A stretch of 64,000 nucleotides of DNA from Rhizobium sp. CG5 (GCF_023701945.1 NZ_JABAEF010000002.1:186001-250000); one strand, 5' to 3'. Shown: positions 23,508 to 33,087, counted from the first letter of the stretch. The notes: generated by a model from the sequence alone, not told the origin. Numbers and translations are program-made.

Positions 23508-26030
23508 GTGAGCGCAATCGAATCCAAATCGTCCAATCCCGCCGGCAGCCTGCTGCCCACCCCCTTCCTCCGCTGGTTTGCGGAAAAGGGGTGGCAGCCG
23601 CGCGACCATCAGTTGGAGCTTTTGTCGCGGGCCAAGGCGGGCGAAAGCCTGCTGCTGATTGCCCCGACCGGTGCCGGCAAGACCCTGGCCGGCTTCCTGC
23701 CGTCGCTGGTCGATCTGACCAAGCGGGGCAAACGCCCGCCGGGCTCGGCCTTCACCGGCGTCCACACGCTCTACATCTCGCCGCTGAAGGCGCTGGCTGT
23801 CGATATCGAGCGGAATCTCACCCGGCCGGTCGAAGAGATGCGCCTGCCGATCACCATCGAGACGCGCACCGGCGATACGCCGAGCGCCAAGCGCCAGCGC
23901 CAGAAGCTGAACCCGCCGGATATCCTGCTGACCACGCCGGAACAGGTGGCGTTGCTGCTGGCCAATGGCGAAGCGGCGCGCTTCTTCAAGGATCTGCGCT
24001 ATGTGATCTTCGACGAGTTGCACTCGCTGGTCACCTCCAAGCGCGGCCATCTCCTGTCGCTGGGGCTGGCGCGCCTGCGGCAATTGGCGCCGTCGTTGCA
24101 GACCATCGGCCTGTCGGCGACGGTGGCCGAGCCGCCGGAATTGCAGACATGGCTGGTGGCGCAGCAGGGCCAGGGGCCGCAGCTGGCCGGTCTCGTGACG
24201 GTCAGCGGCGGCGCCAAACCGGATATCACCATCCTGGAGACAGAGCAGCGCATCCCCTGGTCAGGCCATTCCGCCCGCTATGCCATTCCCGACATCTACC
24301 GCACGCTGAAGCAGTTCGGCATGACGATCATGTTCGTCAACACCCGCTCCCAGGCCGAAATGCTGTTCCAGGAACTCTGGACGGTGAATGATGACAACCT
24401 GCCGATCGCCCTGCATCACGGTTCCCTCGATGTCGGCCAGCGCCGCAGGGTGGAGCAGGCCATGGCCGACAGTCGCCTGCGCGCCGTGGTCGCCACGTCG
24501 ACGCTCGATCTCGGCATCGACTGGGGCAATGTCGACCTGGTCATCCATGTCGGCGCACCGAAGGGGGCAAGCCGTCTTGCCCAGCGCATCGGCCGCGCCA
24601 ATCACCGCATGGACGAGCCGAGCCGCGCCATTCTGGTGCCGGCCAATCGCTTCGAGGTCATGGAGTGTCAGGCAGCGCTCGATGCCAATTACCTCGGGGC
24701 GCAGGACACGCCGCCGGTCGGCGAGGGCGCGCTCGACGTGCTGGCCCAGCATGTGCTCGGCATGGCCTGCGCCGAACCGTTCCGCGCCGACGATCTTTAT
24801 GCCGAGGTCACCACGGCCTCGCCTTATGCAAAACTCGATCGGCCGACCTTCGACCGCATCATGGATTTCGTGGCGACCGGCGGTTATGCCCTGAAGACCT
24901 ATGAGCGCTATGCCAAGATCCGCCTGACCAAGGACGGCACCTGGCGCATTTCCAATCCCGCCATCGCCCAGCAATATCGCCTCAACCTCGGCACCATCGT
25001 CGAAATGCCGATGCTGAATGTCCGCCTCGTCAAGCGCAACCATCTCGGCTCGATCGGCCGCGGCGGCATGACGCTTGGCAAGGTCGAGGAATATTTCACC
25101 GAGTCCTTAAGCCCCGGCGATACCTTTCTGTTTTCCGGCAAGGTGTTGCGTTTTGAAGGTATCCGGGAGAGTGAATGTCTGGTGTCCAACGCCTTTTCAC
25201 AGGATCCGAAAATTCCCGCCTATGCCGGCGGCAAGTTTCCGCTCTCCACCTTTCTCGCCGATCTGGTGCGCTCCATGCTGGACGATCGCGCCAAATGGTC
25301 TGTCCTGCCCGATCAGGTGCGCGAATGGCTGGAACTGCAGCGCGAGAAATCCGTCCTGCCGAAGCGCGGCGAGTTGCTGGTCGAAACCTTCCCGCGCGGC
25401 AACCGCTTCTATATGGTGATCTACCCCTTCGAGGGCCGCCTGGCCCACCAGACGCTCGGCATGCTGCTGACCCGGCGACTGGAGCGCATGGGCGCCAAGC
25501 CGCTCGGCTTCGTCGCCACGGATTATTCTCTGGGCGTCTGGGGCCTGGAGGATGTCGGCACGATGATCCGCTCCGGCCGGCTTAGGCTCGCCGATCTCTT
25601 CGACGAAGACATGCTGGGCGACGATCTGGAAGCCTGGCTTGGCGAATCCTGGATGTTGAAACGCACCTTCCGCACCTGCGCAGTGATCGCCGGGCTGATC
25701 GAAAAACGCCATCCAGGCAAGGAAAAATCCGGTCGGCAGGTGACGGTCTCGGCCGATCTGATCTATGACGTGCTGCGCGCCCACGAGCCGGACCACATCC
25801 TGCTACAGGCGACAAGGCAGGATGCGGCAAACGGCCTTTTGGATATTGCCCGGCTTGGCGATATGCTGAAGCGAATCAACGGCCATATCGTTCACAAGGC
25901 CCTGGAGCGCATTTCGCCGCTCGCCGTGCCGATCATGCTGGAAATCGGCAAGGAACCGGTGGTCGGCGAAGCGCAGGATCATCTTCTGGCCGAAGCGGCC
26001 GATGATCTGATCAGCGAGGCCATGGCGTGA
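23508..26030 (+). CDS. Ligase-associated DEXH-box DNA helicase (Lhr-type)
   Basis: SF2 helicase of 840 residues in the Lhr family, the form encoded with an ATP-dependent ligase, an exonuclease and PdeM in DNA damage response loci. Motif I is APTGAGKT near residue 52, motif II FDELHS near 168, motif III GLSATVAE near 202, and motif VI QRIGRANHR near 363. After the two RecA folds come the winged-helix and Lhr-core regions. Translation appears to start at GTG 23508. It is probably cotranscribed with pdeM, although a 168-base gap with a palindromic repeat separates them. The ligase and exonuclease partners are not in the window. Confidence 0.93.
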   Translation: MSAIESKSSNPAGSLLPTPFLRWFAEKGWQPRDHQLELLSRAKAGESLLLIAPTGAGKTLAGFLPSLVDLTKRGKRPPGSAFTGVHTLYISPLKALAVDIERNLTRPVEEMRLPITIETRTGDTPSAKRQRQKLNPPDILLTTPEQVALLLANGEAARFFKDLRYVIFDELHSLVTSKRGHLLSLGLARLRQLAPSLQTIGLSATVAEPPELQTWLVAQQGQGPQLAGLVTVSGGAKPDITILETEQRIPWSGHSARYAIPDIYRTLKQFGMTIMFVNTRSQAEMLFQELWTVNDDNLPIALHHGSLDVGQRRRVEQAMADSRLRAVVATSTLDLGIDWGNVDLVIHVGAPKGASRLAQRIGRANHRMDEPSRAILVPANRFEVMECQAALDANYLGAQDTPPVGEGALDVLAQHVLGMACAEPFRADDLYAEVTTASPYAKLDRPTFDRIMDFVATGGYALKTYERYAKIRLTKDGTWRISNPAIAQQYRLNLGTIVEMPMLNVRLVKRNHLGSIGRGGMTLGKVEEYFTESLSPGDTFLFSGKVLRFEGIRESECLVSNAFSQDPKIPAYAGGKFPLSTFLADLVRSMLDDRAKWSVLPDQVREWLELQREKSVLPKRGELLVETFPRGNRFYMVIYPFEGRLAHQTLGMLLTRRLERMGAKPLGFVATDYSLGVWGLEDVGTMIRSGRLRLADLFDEDMLGDDLEAWLGESWMLKRTFRTCAVIAGLIEKRHPGKEKSGRQVTVSADLIYDVLRAHEPDHILLQATRQDAANGLLDIARLGDMLKRINGHIVHKALERISPLAVPIMLEIGKEPVVGEAQDHLLAEAADDLISEAMA

Positions 26031-26066
26031 TGGTTTGATTTTCGGCTCTCGTGGGGCAAAGGGTGC

Positions 26067-26174
26067 TTAAAGCATGTCGCCCGAAAGTGGGCTCCGGTTT
26101 CGGGACAACGACATGCGGCAAAATAAAGGGATAAAGCGTAAGGAGCGAATCTGAAAGATCGCGACACGCTTTAG
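26067..26174. repeat. Rhizobial intergenic palindromic repeat
   Basis: Two inverted-repeat units in tandem: GCATGTCG...CGACATGC enclosing CCCGAAA/TTTCGGG, then TAAAGCGT...ACGCTTTA. This matches the common mosaic/RIME-like intergenic elements of Rhizobiaceae. It sits between the helicase and pdeM genes and would form a strong RNA structure in a shared transcript. Confidence 0.8.
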
Positions 26175-26198
26175 GCCCGGCAAGGGCCATGACTGGGA

Positions 26199-26930
26199 AT
26201 GGGAATGACAGGCTTAGCAGCAAGACAGCGGATGGATGCAGACCAGGCGGACCCGACCGTGGAGATCGTTCTTCATGGCGTCGTTGCCTGCTGCGACCTC
26301 TCTGGCGCCCTGTTCCTGCCGGACATCGACCTGCTTGTTGTCTCCGATCTGCATCTGGAAAAAGGCGCCGCCTTTGCCCGCCGCGGCCAGCTTCTGCCGC
26401 CGTATGATACGCTGGCAACGCTTCGAAACCTGGAGCGTGTCATCGCCCGCTACGATCCGCGCATCGTCATCAGTCTCGGCGACAATTTTCATGATCGCAC
26501 CGGCTCGGCGCTGATGCCGGCGGAATTCCGCACCATGGTTGAAGGGCTTGCCCGTGGCCGTGAATGGATCTGGATCAACGGCAATCACGACCCGGACGGC
26601 ATTTGCGGCCTGCCGGGCCAGTCAGCCGATGAAATCTGCTATGGCGGGCTGACCTTCCGGCACGAACCGTCACTGATATCAGGTGCTGGCGAAATTGCCG
26701 GGCACCTGCATCCCTCGGCCACCGTTCGCCGCCGCGAAAAGTCGGTGCGTCGCGCTTGTTTCGCAACAGATGGTGTGCGCCTGCTGATGCCGGCCTTCGG
26801 GGTTTTGACCGGCGGTCTGGATCTGCGCCACAAGGCCTTTGCCGGCCTCTTCGCCAAAGAGGCGCTGATCGCTCATCTGCTGGGCCGCGACCGGCTCTAT
26901 TCCGTGCGCTTTGCCAATCTTCTTGGCTGA
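26199..26930 (+). CDS. pdeM: Ligase-associated DNA damage response endonuclease PdeM
   Basis: Calcineurin-like metallophosphoesterase of about 243 residues. The metal ligands are visible in SDLHLEKG (Asp, His), SLGDNFHD (Asp, His), NGNHD and GEIAGHLHP. The family-specific stretch AFARRGQLLPPYDT marks it as PdeM rather than a general phosphoesterase. Start at 26199 or 26205; an ATG at 26232 is also possible. Its stop abuts the stop of the convergent TIGR02186 gene without any intergenic base. Confidence 0.92.
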   Translation: MGMTGLAARQRMDADQADPTVEIVLHGVVACCDLSGALFLPDIDLLVVSDLHLEKGAAFARRGQLLPPYDTLATLRNLERVIARYDPRIVISLGDNFHDRTGSALMPAEFRTMVEGLARGREWIWINGNHDPDGICGLPGQSADEICYGGLTFRHEPSLISGAGEIAGHLHPSATVRRREKSVRRACFATDGVRLLMPAFGVLTGGLDLRHKAFAGLFAKEALIAHLLGRDRLYSVRFANLLG

Positions 26931-27734
26931 TCAATCCTTGCGGAAGATCAGGCTGGCGCCCCAGCCGGTGATCAGTGCGAGCATGACCGAGAACATGCCG
27001 TAGATCACCGGGCTCTGATGGGCCGCCTGGGAGATCGTCTGCTCCAGCCCGGTCTTCACGACACGCAGCCGCATCTCCCGTTCCGCGATGAACTCGCCGC
27101 TCTTGAAGAGATAGGCATGCACGACATGCACCCCATCGGGAATGTTGGCCGGCAGGCGTAGGGTTGCCTTGAACAGGCTGGAACTGACGAAGCGCACGCC
27201 GTTGGTGTCGTGCTGGTAAAGCCCATGGGTCTGCTGAAGCCGCCGATAGGCCTGGCGGAAATCGACCAGACTGACGGCATTGCCGAAATAGCCGGTCGGT
27301 GTCAGCGGCAGGAAGTCGATGCCGACCCCGAGTTCCGACAGCAATTGCGGCGTCGAGATATTGGCAACCGGCCGGGTGGCGGCCAGCGAATAGGATTCCG
27401 GCACCCGCTCGAAACTCATCGACAGCCGGTTGACCCAGATGCCGAACAGCCGCTCCTTGCGCCGCACGGTCGCATCGGTGCGCGGCCCTTCCAGCGTGAC
27501 GACCACGTCATACTGGCCGATCGCCAGCAGAAGCGAATCCGTATTGCTGAGAGAGCCGAACACCGTCAGGTCGGCGCCGCGAAAATCCGAGGTAATGGCG
27601 ATTTCGCTGGTCGACGTGCCGATATCGAGGCTTTCCTTCGTCGAATCGGGCGTCAGAAACGGGATCTGCGCCAGAGCCGGCATGGCCGGCAGGCTGGCAG
27701 ACGCCAACAACAGGGCAGAGAGCAGGGCGCGCAT
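26931..27734 (-). CDS. TIGR02186-family membrane-anchored protein
   Basis: 267 residues with an N-terminal signal peptide (LLSALLLASASLPAMPALA), a beta-rich periplasmic domain and a C-terminal membrane helix (PVIYGMFSVMLALITGWGASLIF) ending in the short cytoplasmic FRKD. These proteins are regularly encoded with TauE/SafE permeases in alphaproteobacteria. The ATG overlaps the TauE stop (TGATG), so the two are translationally coupled. Possibly it handles the exported anion on the periplasmic side; this is inference from gene order. A much longer open frame covering both genes in this region is not real. Confidence 0.9.
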   Translation of the reverse strand: MRALLSALLLASASLPAMPALAQIPFLTPDSTKESLDIGTSTSEIAITSDFRGADLTVFGSLSNTDSLLLAIGQYDVVVTLEGPRTDATVRRKERLFGIWVNRLSMSFERVPESYSLAATRPVANISTPQLLSELGVGIDFLPLTPTGYFGNAVSLVDFRQAYRRLQQTHGLYQHDTNGVRFVSSSLFKATLRLPANIPDGVHVVHAYLFKSGEFIAEREMRLRVVKTGLEQTISQAAHQSPVIYGMFSVMLALITGWGASLIFRKD

Positions 27735-28660
27735 CAATTTCCAAACCCTCCGATCGCCACGGAATAGACATCGGCCGGCGTCGCCACCAGCTCGATCGCC
27801 AGCCGCACGCCGACGGCAAACACCAACAATCCCAGCAAAGCGCGAAGGTGTTCGCCGCGCAGCCTCTGGCCGACGCGCACGCCATATTGCGCGCCGATAA
27901 CGCCGGCGATCATCAGGATGAAGGCCAGCACGATATCGACGGAATAGTTGGTCGCGGCCTGCACGATGGTCGTGTAGGCGGTCACGAAGATGATCTGGAA
28001 CAGCGAGGTTCCGACGACCACGTTGGTTGGGATGCGCAGCAGGTAGATCATCGCCGGCACCATGATGAAGCCGCCGCCGACACCCATGATCGAGGTCAGG
28101 ATGCCGATGGAAAAGCCAAGGGCGATCAGCGGAATGACGCTCAGATAGATCTTCGATTTCTTGAAGCGCATCTTGAAGGGCAGGCGGTGCACCCAATTGT
28201 GCTGGCCGGGCCGCTTCAGCGTGGCGGGCTCGTTGCGCGCCGCGCGCCGCATGGCATTGAGGCTTTCCATCAGCATCAGCGAGCCGATCGTGCCCAGAAA
28301 CACCACGTAAAGCAGCGAGATGAACAGGTCGAGCTGCCCGAGACTGCGCAGCCAGGAAAAGATCCAGACGCCCACCGTTGCACCCGCCAGGCCCCCCAGC
28401 AGCAGCACGGTTCCAAGCTTCATATCCAGCGTGCCGCGCCGGAAATGGGTAATGGCGCCGGAGACCGAGGAGGCGACGACCTGGTTCGCACCCGTGGCGA
28501 CAGCCACGACAGGCGGAATGTTGTAGAAGATCAGCAGCGGCGTGATCAGGAAGCCGCCACCGACGCCGAACATGCCCGAAAGAAAGCCGACGGCCGCGCC
28601 CATGCCGAGAATGATGAAGATGTTCACCGACAATTCTGCGATCGGCAGGTAGATTGTCAC
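27734..28660 (-). CDS. TauE/SafE-family sulfite/organosulfonate exporter
   Basis: 308-residue polytopic permease with the TauE repeat motif twice: GFLSGMFGVGGGFLITPLLI near residue 25 and FSIGILTSIMGVGGGFIMVPA in the second half. Start is GTG at 28660 with GAGG upstream. The family exports sulfite, sulfoacetate or related small anions. It forms a two-gene operon with the TIGR02186 gene. The substrate cannot be told from sequence. Confidence 0.93.
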   Translation of the reverse strand: MTIYLPIAELSVNIFIILGMGAAVGFLSGMFGVGGGFLITPLLIFYNIPPVVAVATGANQVVASSVSGAITHFRRGTLDMKLGTVLLLGGLAGATVGVWIFSWLRSLGQLDLFISLLYVVFLGTIGSLMLMESLNAMRRAARNEPATLKRPGQHNWVHRLPFKMRFKKSKIYLSVIPLIALGFSIGILTSIMGVGGGFIMVPAMIYLLRIPTNVVVGTSLFQIIFVTAYTTIVQAATNYSVDIVLAFILMIAGVIGAQYGVRVGQRLRGEHLRALLGLLVFAVGVRLAIELVATPADVYSVAIGGFGN

Positions 28661-28870
28661 GGTCGGCCCTCGAAAACTGCGAATGCCCGCTTGAGCGGGT
28701 GAACCTTGTTAAATGCGGATGACCACGTGATACCGTCGCGGCGCGGAAGCGGCCCGTAGATGGGCAAAAGTTGCCCTGGACCATAACTTTTCATGCGCCC
28801 CAAGCAACCCCGAGTCAATTCAAGACACCGGATTACTCTCGCTTTTTTCAGGTTTTATGAAGGCAATCCG

Positions 28871-31800
28871 TTATTTGTTGCGGGCCAGCAACGCGGTCAC
28901 CAACTGGTCGTTGATCCGGCCCGTCGGTTCCTGACCGATCGAGGTCTGGAAGGCCTTGATCGCGGCAATCGTCTTCTTGCCAAGCTTGCCATCGGGCGTG
29001 CCGGCGTCGAAGCCATTGTTGTTGAGGATGGCCTGGATATTGCGGATCGCCTTGTCCATGTCGACGCTGGCGGTCTTCAGGCCCTTGCCGGCCCATTCGT
29101 CCGGAACATCCACGGCATTGGCGTCTGGGTTGAGCGGCTTGGCTTTCCAGAGGTCGACGGCCGCGCGCGCCTGTTCCAGCCGTTCGGCCGGCATGGCATT
29201 GGCCACTTCGTCGCGCTTTTTGGCGGCATCCTTGTCACCGTCCTTGGCGGCGATCGCAAACCACTTGTAGGAGGCTTCAAGGTCCTGGCTGACGCCATTG
29301 CCGCGGGCAAAGAGCACGGCGAGGTTGAACTGGCTGTCGGAAACGCCAAGCTCGGCCGCTTTGGTGAACCATTCGGCGGCTTTGGCAAAATCCGGCGTGC
29401 CATCGGCACCGGATGCGTAAAGCACGGCCAGATTGTGCATGGCGCTGGCATTGCCGGCATCGGCAGCCTGTTGATAGAGCGCCTTGGCCTTGGCAATGTC
29501 CCGTTCGACGCCGGTTCCCTTTTCATAGAGATTGGCGAGGCGATACTGGGCCGGCGCAAAGCCCCGGTCGGCGGCATGCTGATACCAGACGGCCGCCTTG
29601 GACAGATCATTGGCAACGCCGCGGCCTTCTGTGAAGCGCGCGCCGATTTCAAACAGCGCCAGCGGATCGCCGGTCTTGGCGGCAGCGGTCAGCGACGGCG
29701 GGGTAATGCCCTCCGGGATTTCGATCGTTGCCGTCGCCGGTGCAGGTTCCGGTGCCGTGGCTGTCGCCGGCGGCGCCAGGCCGTCGGGCTCAGAGACCGT
29801 GCCAGCCGGTGCCAGCGTGTCGACGTCGCTGCCGCCATCCATTGGGGCATTGTCGAGGCTGGCAGCAGGGCGCTCGACCGGCGCAACGGGTGCGGCCTCG
29901 ATCGGTGCGCTCTCGTCGACCATCGGCTGGTCGGCGGGTGCGGCATTGTCTTCAAGTGCGGGCGGCACTGACAGGTCTTCGTCGGATGCAGGCGCGGTGT
30001 CGGCGCTCCTGGTGTCGGCGGCCGGTCCGGTGGGAAGGGCAGCGGCAGGGTCGGGCGCCTGGCTCTTCTCCGCAGGCTCGATCGTCTCGATCGCAGGGTC
30101 TGGGGCCTTGTCGCCGCGTGTCAGGGTGTTGATCAGCGGCAGAGCCATGGCGGCCAGCAGCACGGCGCCAACCGCCATCAGAATGGGCCGGCGATAGCGC
30201 TTGAAGGTCGAGCCGGCGTTCACTTCATCGGCCAGTTTGCCCATCGGGCTGCGCTGGCTGCGGTCGGTTTCCTGGGCTGCGGCCTGCGCGGCGCGGCGGG
30301 CAGCCGCAATGTAATCGGCCCGGTCATCGGCGCCGGTTGTTGCCGTGCCTGACGCACCGGCGCGAGCCGCATTCTGGCTGGCCCGCACCCGCTCCAGGAT
30401 CTTGCGCACATCCGGCGTGCCGGAGCCGGGCTCCAGCAATTCGTTGGCCTCTTCCGGCGGCAGCATGTCGACCGGATCGATCGACGGCGAGGGGTCGATC
30501 ATGTCGCGCGTCTTGGCGACAGCCGGCTCCTCTTTTTTCGCGCCGGGGATCAGCCGCTTGCCAAGGCCAGCCAGAAGGCTTGGGCGGCCCGGCTTCTTCT
30601 CGGCGGCAACCGGAGCCTCGACTGGTGCAACGGCGTCGGAGGCGCTGCCCCTGGTGCTGGATGCCGACGGGGTCTGTGGGGTCTCCGGCGACTGGAAGGC
30701 GGCCTCCAATTCGCGTCGCACATTGCTCAGATGCGAGGTGGCGGCGGCATCCATGTCGCGTTCGACACTGGCGGCGGTCATCACCTCCGGGCGGGCAAAG
30801 GCCGGCGCCGGCGCGGCCGTGCGCTGGTCCATCTGGTCGAGTTTTTCCGCAATCTGCACCAGGGTTTCGTGCAGCGCCTCGAATGTCCGGTGGGTGCGCT
30901 CCTCGGTGCCGCGGCTGATCTCTTCCAGGTGCTTCAGATGGTCGGCAAGTGCCGCCATCGTTTCAAGGCCCTGGCTGGCCTCGACGCCGTGCGATGAGCC
31001 CTGCTGACGGGCATAATTGTCCATCACGGCTTCGGCTGCCTGGCGGGCCGCCTCGATGATATATTCGTCGCTGGTCGACAGATAGTCTTCGAGCGCCGCC
31101 ATGCGACCCTCGAACTGCTCGGTCGGCTGGCTGCCGGCTACGGGCGTATTGCTGATCAGTGCCGACAGATGGGCGATCTGTTCTTCGAGGCTGCTGAGGC
31201 TCGCCTGGTCGCCAAGCGGTGCGGCCGTCGTTTCTTCGAGCCGAAGGGCAATGCTATGCAGCCGATCGTCGAGGCTCCGGAGCAGCCGGTCGTCCATGGC
31301 AGGAGCCGCCTGCGGCAGCTCGATGTCTTCGATCCGACGGCCGAGGATTTCCAGCCGTTCGGCCAGCCGGTCGTTGACGGCGCCATGGTCGAGCGCATCG
31401 ATCTTGCGGGAGATATCGGCGAGGTAACCGGTCAGCTCCGGCTGGGCCACCGGCTTCTGCGACCGTTCCAGCAGCAGCGACAGCTGGTCCAGCCGTTCTT
31501 CGAGCTTGCTGGCGGCCTGCTCGCTCGACAGGTCCTCGATCCGCGCCGACAGCGCCTCGATCCGGCTGCCCAGCTCCTTGGCCGGGTCCGGCCGGGCGGC
31601 GGCATTGATCGCCATGGTTTCGATCTGCCGGGCAATGGCACCGATGCGGTCTTCCAGACGGGCGATCAGGTCCATGTCGGCGCTGGACGCGCTGCTGCGC
31701 CCGCCGGCCGCAATGGCCCTGGTGATTTCGTCGAGCCTGAGGTCGATGCCGGCGAACTGGTCGTTCATCGCCCGCTCGTTGGGCTCGATATGCGCGCCGA

Positions 31801-32662
31801 TATGTTCAAGCGCCGTGGCCACCGCCATCAGCTTGTCTTCAAGGGCGCGCACCGAACGCGCATCACCCATCGTGCCCATCTGCTTCTTGATGTCATCCAG
31901 CCGATAGGCGAGCGACACCAGCTCTTCCTGCAGGGCATCGGGGTCGAGCCGTTCCAGCTTCGTCTCAAGCGTGTTCCAGCGGTTTTCCATGTGGCGCACG
32001 GAATCCTCCCGCGCCAAACCGTCCATCAGCGAGCGCAGGTCATCGAATTCGGCCCGCAAGCCGTCGCTGCCGGGCGCGGCATTCTGGCCGAGCTCGGTGA
32101 TGCCGCTGGCGATGCGGGCGAGATCCTCGCGCATGTCGGCATGCAGCGGATGGTCCTCGGCGATCGTTCGGATGCCGTGGATCTCCGAGCGCAGCGCACT
32201 CACTTCCCGCGCCAGGCTTTCGGAAATGTCCTGCTTCAAGTCCTGCCGCAGGCTGAGCAGCGCCTGGGTGATGTCTTTGAGCACAAGATCGGACGGGGCC
32301 TGCGCCGCAGCCGGGTATGCGTTGGCCGCCGCAGTCGGCGCCGGCACTGGTGCCGTGGAGCGAGCCAGGATATCGCTCGGCGTGTCCCGGTGGGCGCGCT
32401 CCGTCGCACGCGGCCGGTTTGCCTCGAGTGCCCGCTGGCGCTGGCGGATCTCAGTCAGCGGATCGACGCGCAGTTCTCGTTCGCCACGGCTGTCACGCTC
32501 GCGGGGCACCTCACGCCGCAGCTCTTCGACCGGCCGACTGTCGCGGCCGGTTCCGACCATCAGGCCTTCTATGCGGGCTTCCAGTCCCTCGATCGTACGG
32601 CTCAGCGCATCCAGCGATGAGGCGCCGGCCGGGCGGGAAGGAGTTGATCGCGATCCGTTCAT
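28871..32662 (-). CDS. podJ: PodJ-like polarity / localisation factor
   Basis: Very long protein, about 1263 residues, with the PodJ architecture. The cytoplasmic part (1-825) is rich in heptads, for example IEGLEARIEGLM near the start and many ALEDKL/LEERL helices, forming long coiled coils. A single membrane span follows at about 826-848 (ILMAVGAVLLAAMALPLI). The periplasmic part has a Pro/Ala-rich linker, four or so Sel1 repeats at about 990-1190 (GNASAMHNLAVLYASG, GVSDSQFNLAVLFARG) and a C-terminal peptidoglycan-binding domain at 1200-1260 (IQAILNNNGFDAGTPDGKLG). PodJ organises the new pole in Caulobacter and Agrobacterium. The start at 32662 (MNGSRSTPS) is chosen by the conserved DALSRTIEGLEARI that follows; the longer frame to 32860 is Cys-rich and unlikely. 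Confidence 0.88.
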   Translation of the reverse strand: MNGSRSTPSRPAGASSLDALSRTIEGLEARIEGLMVGTGRDSRPVEELRREVPRERDSRGERELRVDPLTEIRQRQRALEANRPRATERAHRDTPSDILARSTAPVPAPTAAANAYPAAAQAPSDLVLKDITQALLSLRQDLKQDISESLAREVSALRSEIHGIRTIAEDHPLHADMREDLARIASGITELGQNAAPGSDGLRAEFDDLRSLMDGLAREDSVRHMENRWNTLETKLERLDPDALQEELVSLAYRLDDIKKQMGTMGDARSVRALEDKLMAVATALEHIGAHIEPNERAMNDQFAGIDLRLDEITRAIAAGGRSSASSADMDLIARLEDRIGAIARQIETMAINAAARPDPAKELGSRIEALSARIEDLSSEQAASKLEERLDQLSLLLERSQKPVAQPELTGYLADISRKIDALDHGAVNDRLAERLEILGRRIEDIELPQAAPAMDDRLLRSLDDRLHSIALRLEETTAAPLGDQASLSSLEEQIAHLSALISNTPVAGSQPTEQFEGRMAALEDYLSTSDEYIIEAARQAAEAVMDNYARQQGSSHGVEASQGLETMAALADHLKHLEEISRGTEERTHRTFEALHETLVQIAEKLDQMDQRTAAPAPAFARPEVMTAASVERDMDAAATSHLSNVRRELEAAFQSPETPQTPSASSTRGSASDAVAPVEAPVAAEKKPGRPSLLAGLGKRLIPGAKKEEPAVAKTRDMIDPSPSIDPVDMLPPEEANELLEPGSGTPDVRKILERVRASQNAARAGASGTATTGADDRADYIAAARRAAQAAAQETDRSQRSPMGKLADEVNAGSTFKRYRRPILMAVGAVLLAAMALPLINTLTRGDKAPDPAIETIEPAEKSQAPDPAAALPTGPAADTRSADTAPASDEDLSVPPALEDNAAPADQPMVDESAPIEAAPVAPVERPAASLDNAPMDGGSDVDTLAPAGTVSEPDGLAPPATATAPEPAPATATIEIPEGITPPSLTAAAKTGDPLALFEIGARFTEGRGVANDLSKAAVWYQHAADRGFAPAQYRLANLYEKGTGVERDIAKAKALYQQAADAGNASAMHNLAVLYASGADGTPDFAKAAEWFTKAAELGVSDSQFNLAVLFARGNGVSQDLEASYKWFAIAAKDGDKDAAKKRDEVANAMPAERLEQARAAVDLWKAKPLNPDANAVDVPDEWAGKGLKTASVDMDKAIRNIQAILNNNGFDAGTPDGKLGKKTIAAIKAFQTSIGQEPTGRINDQLVTALLARNK

Positions 32663-32876
32663 GTTCTTGCTCGCTTCGACATTGTCGCTCGCTGCCGTAA
32701 GGCCCACGAGAAGATGGCTTTCCCTGGTCGTTTTGCTGCTGGAAGGACCGGCCGCCGGGCAGTTCGGCATATCTGTTCTTCCGTCGTTCGGTTGGCTGCA
32801 CCGGAAATCTCCCGAGCATCCGGACGAACCGCATTCGACGCACCACGTTTCACCGGTCACAATTCACGAAACGTGG

Positions 32877-32892
32877 TAAACAAGCCGTTAAC
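32877..32892 (+). promoter_or_regulatory. Candidate CtrA box upstream of podJ
   Basis: TAAA, seven bases, TTAAC matches TTAA-N7-TTAAC with one mismatch. A GATTC (GAnTC) methylation site follows at 32913-32917. In Caulobacter podJ is under cell-cycle control; here control is inferred from motifs only. Confidence 0.4.
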
Positions 32893-32996
32893 TGGGGCGG
32901 GAATTTTTTAACGATTCGACAATATATTGGAGAAAGGCCGGACCGCGGCCTGCCAGGCAGGGTCGTGCCGGTTTTAAAAAAATCGCCGCCGCGCAA

Positions 32997-33024
32997 ATAT
33001 TGACGTTTACGCAAACGTCAATAT
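32997..33024. promoter_or_regulatory. 28-base palindromic operator of the fad cluster
   Basis: Perfect 12-base arms ATATTGACGTTT (32997-33008) and AAACGTCAATAT (33013-33024) around ACGC. The core resembles sites described for MerR-type regulators of fatty- and branched-chain acyl-CoA catabolism (LiuR-like, TTGACGTTTACG...). It lies about 65 bases before the acyl-CoA dehydrogenase start, overlapping the likely promoter, which suits a repressor relieved by acyl-CoA. No regulator gene is adjacent. Confidence 0.65.
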
Positions 33025-33087
33025 TTTATATAAGCATGAACCAGACCGGGCATGTCCCGGTGACAAGTCTTTGGAGGAAGATGGAAA

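Larger units (their letters stand above)
32663..33087. promoter_or_regulatory. Divergent regulatory region of podJ and the fad cluster
   Basis: 425 bases without a gene. It contains a CtrA-like box (32877-32892), one GAnTC site (32913-32917), AT-rich stretches, and a 28-base palindromic operator (32997-33024) overlapped by a TATATAAG sequence that could be the -10 of the fad promoter. Confidence 0.6.

Noticed and set aside
26931..28784. 617-codon open frame spanning the TIGR02186 and TauE genes
   Set aside because: Its 5' part is an out-of-frame reading of the TauE gene; the real TIGR02186 protein starts at 27734 with a signal peptide.
31169..32620. 483-codon plus-strand open frame opposite podJ
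   Set aside because: Shadow of the high-GC coiled-coil gene; low-complexity composition and no start signal.
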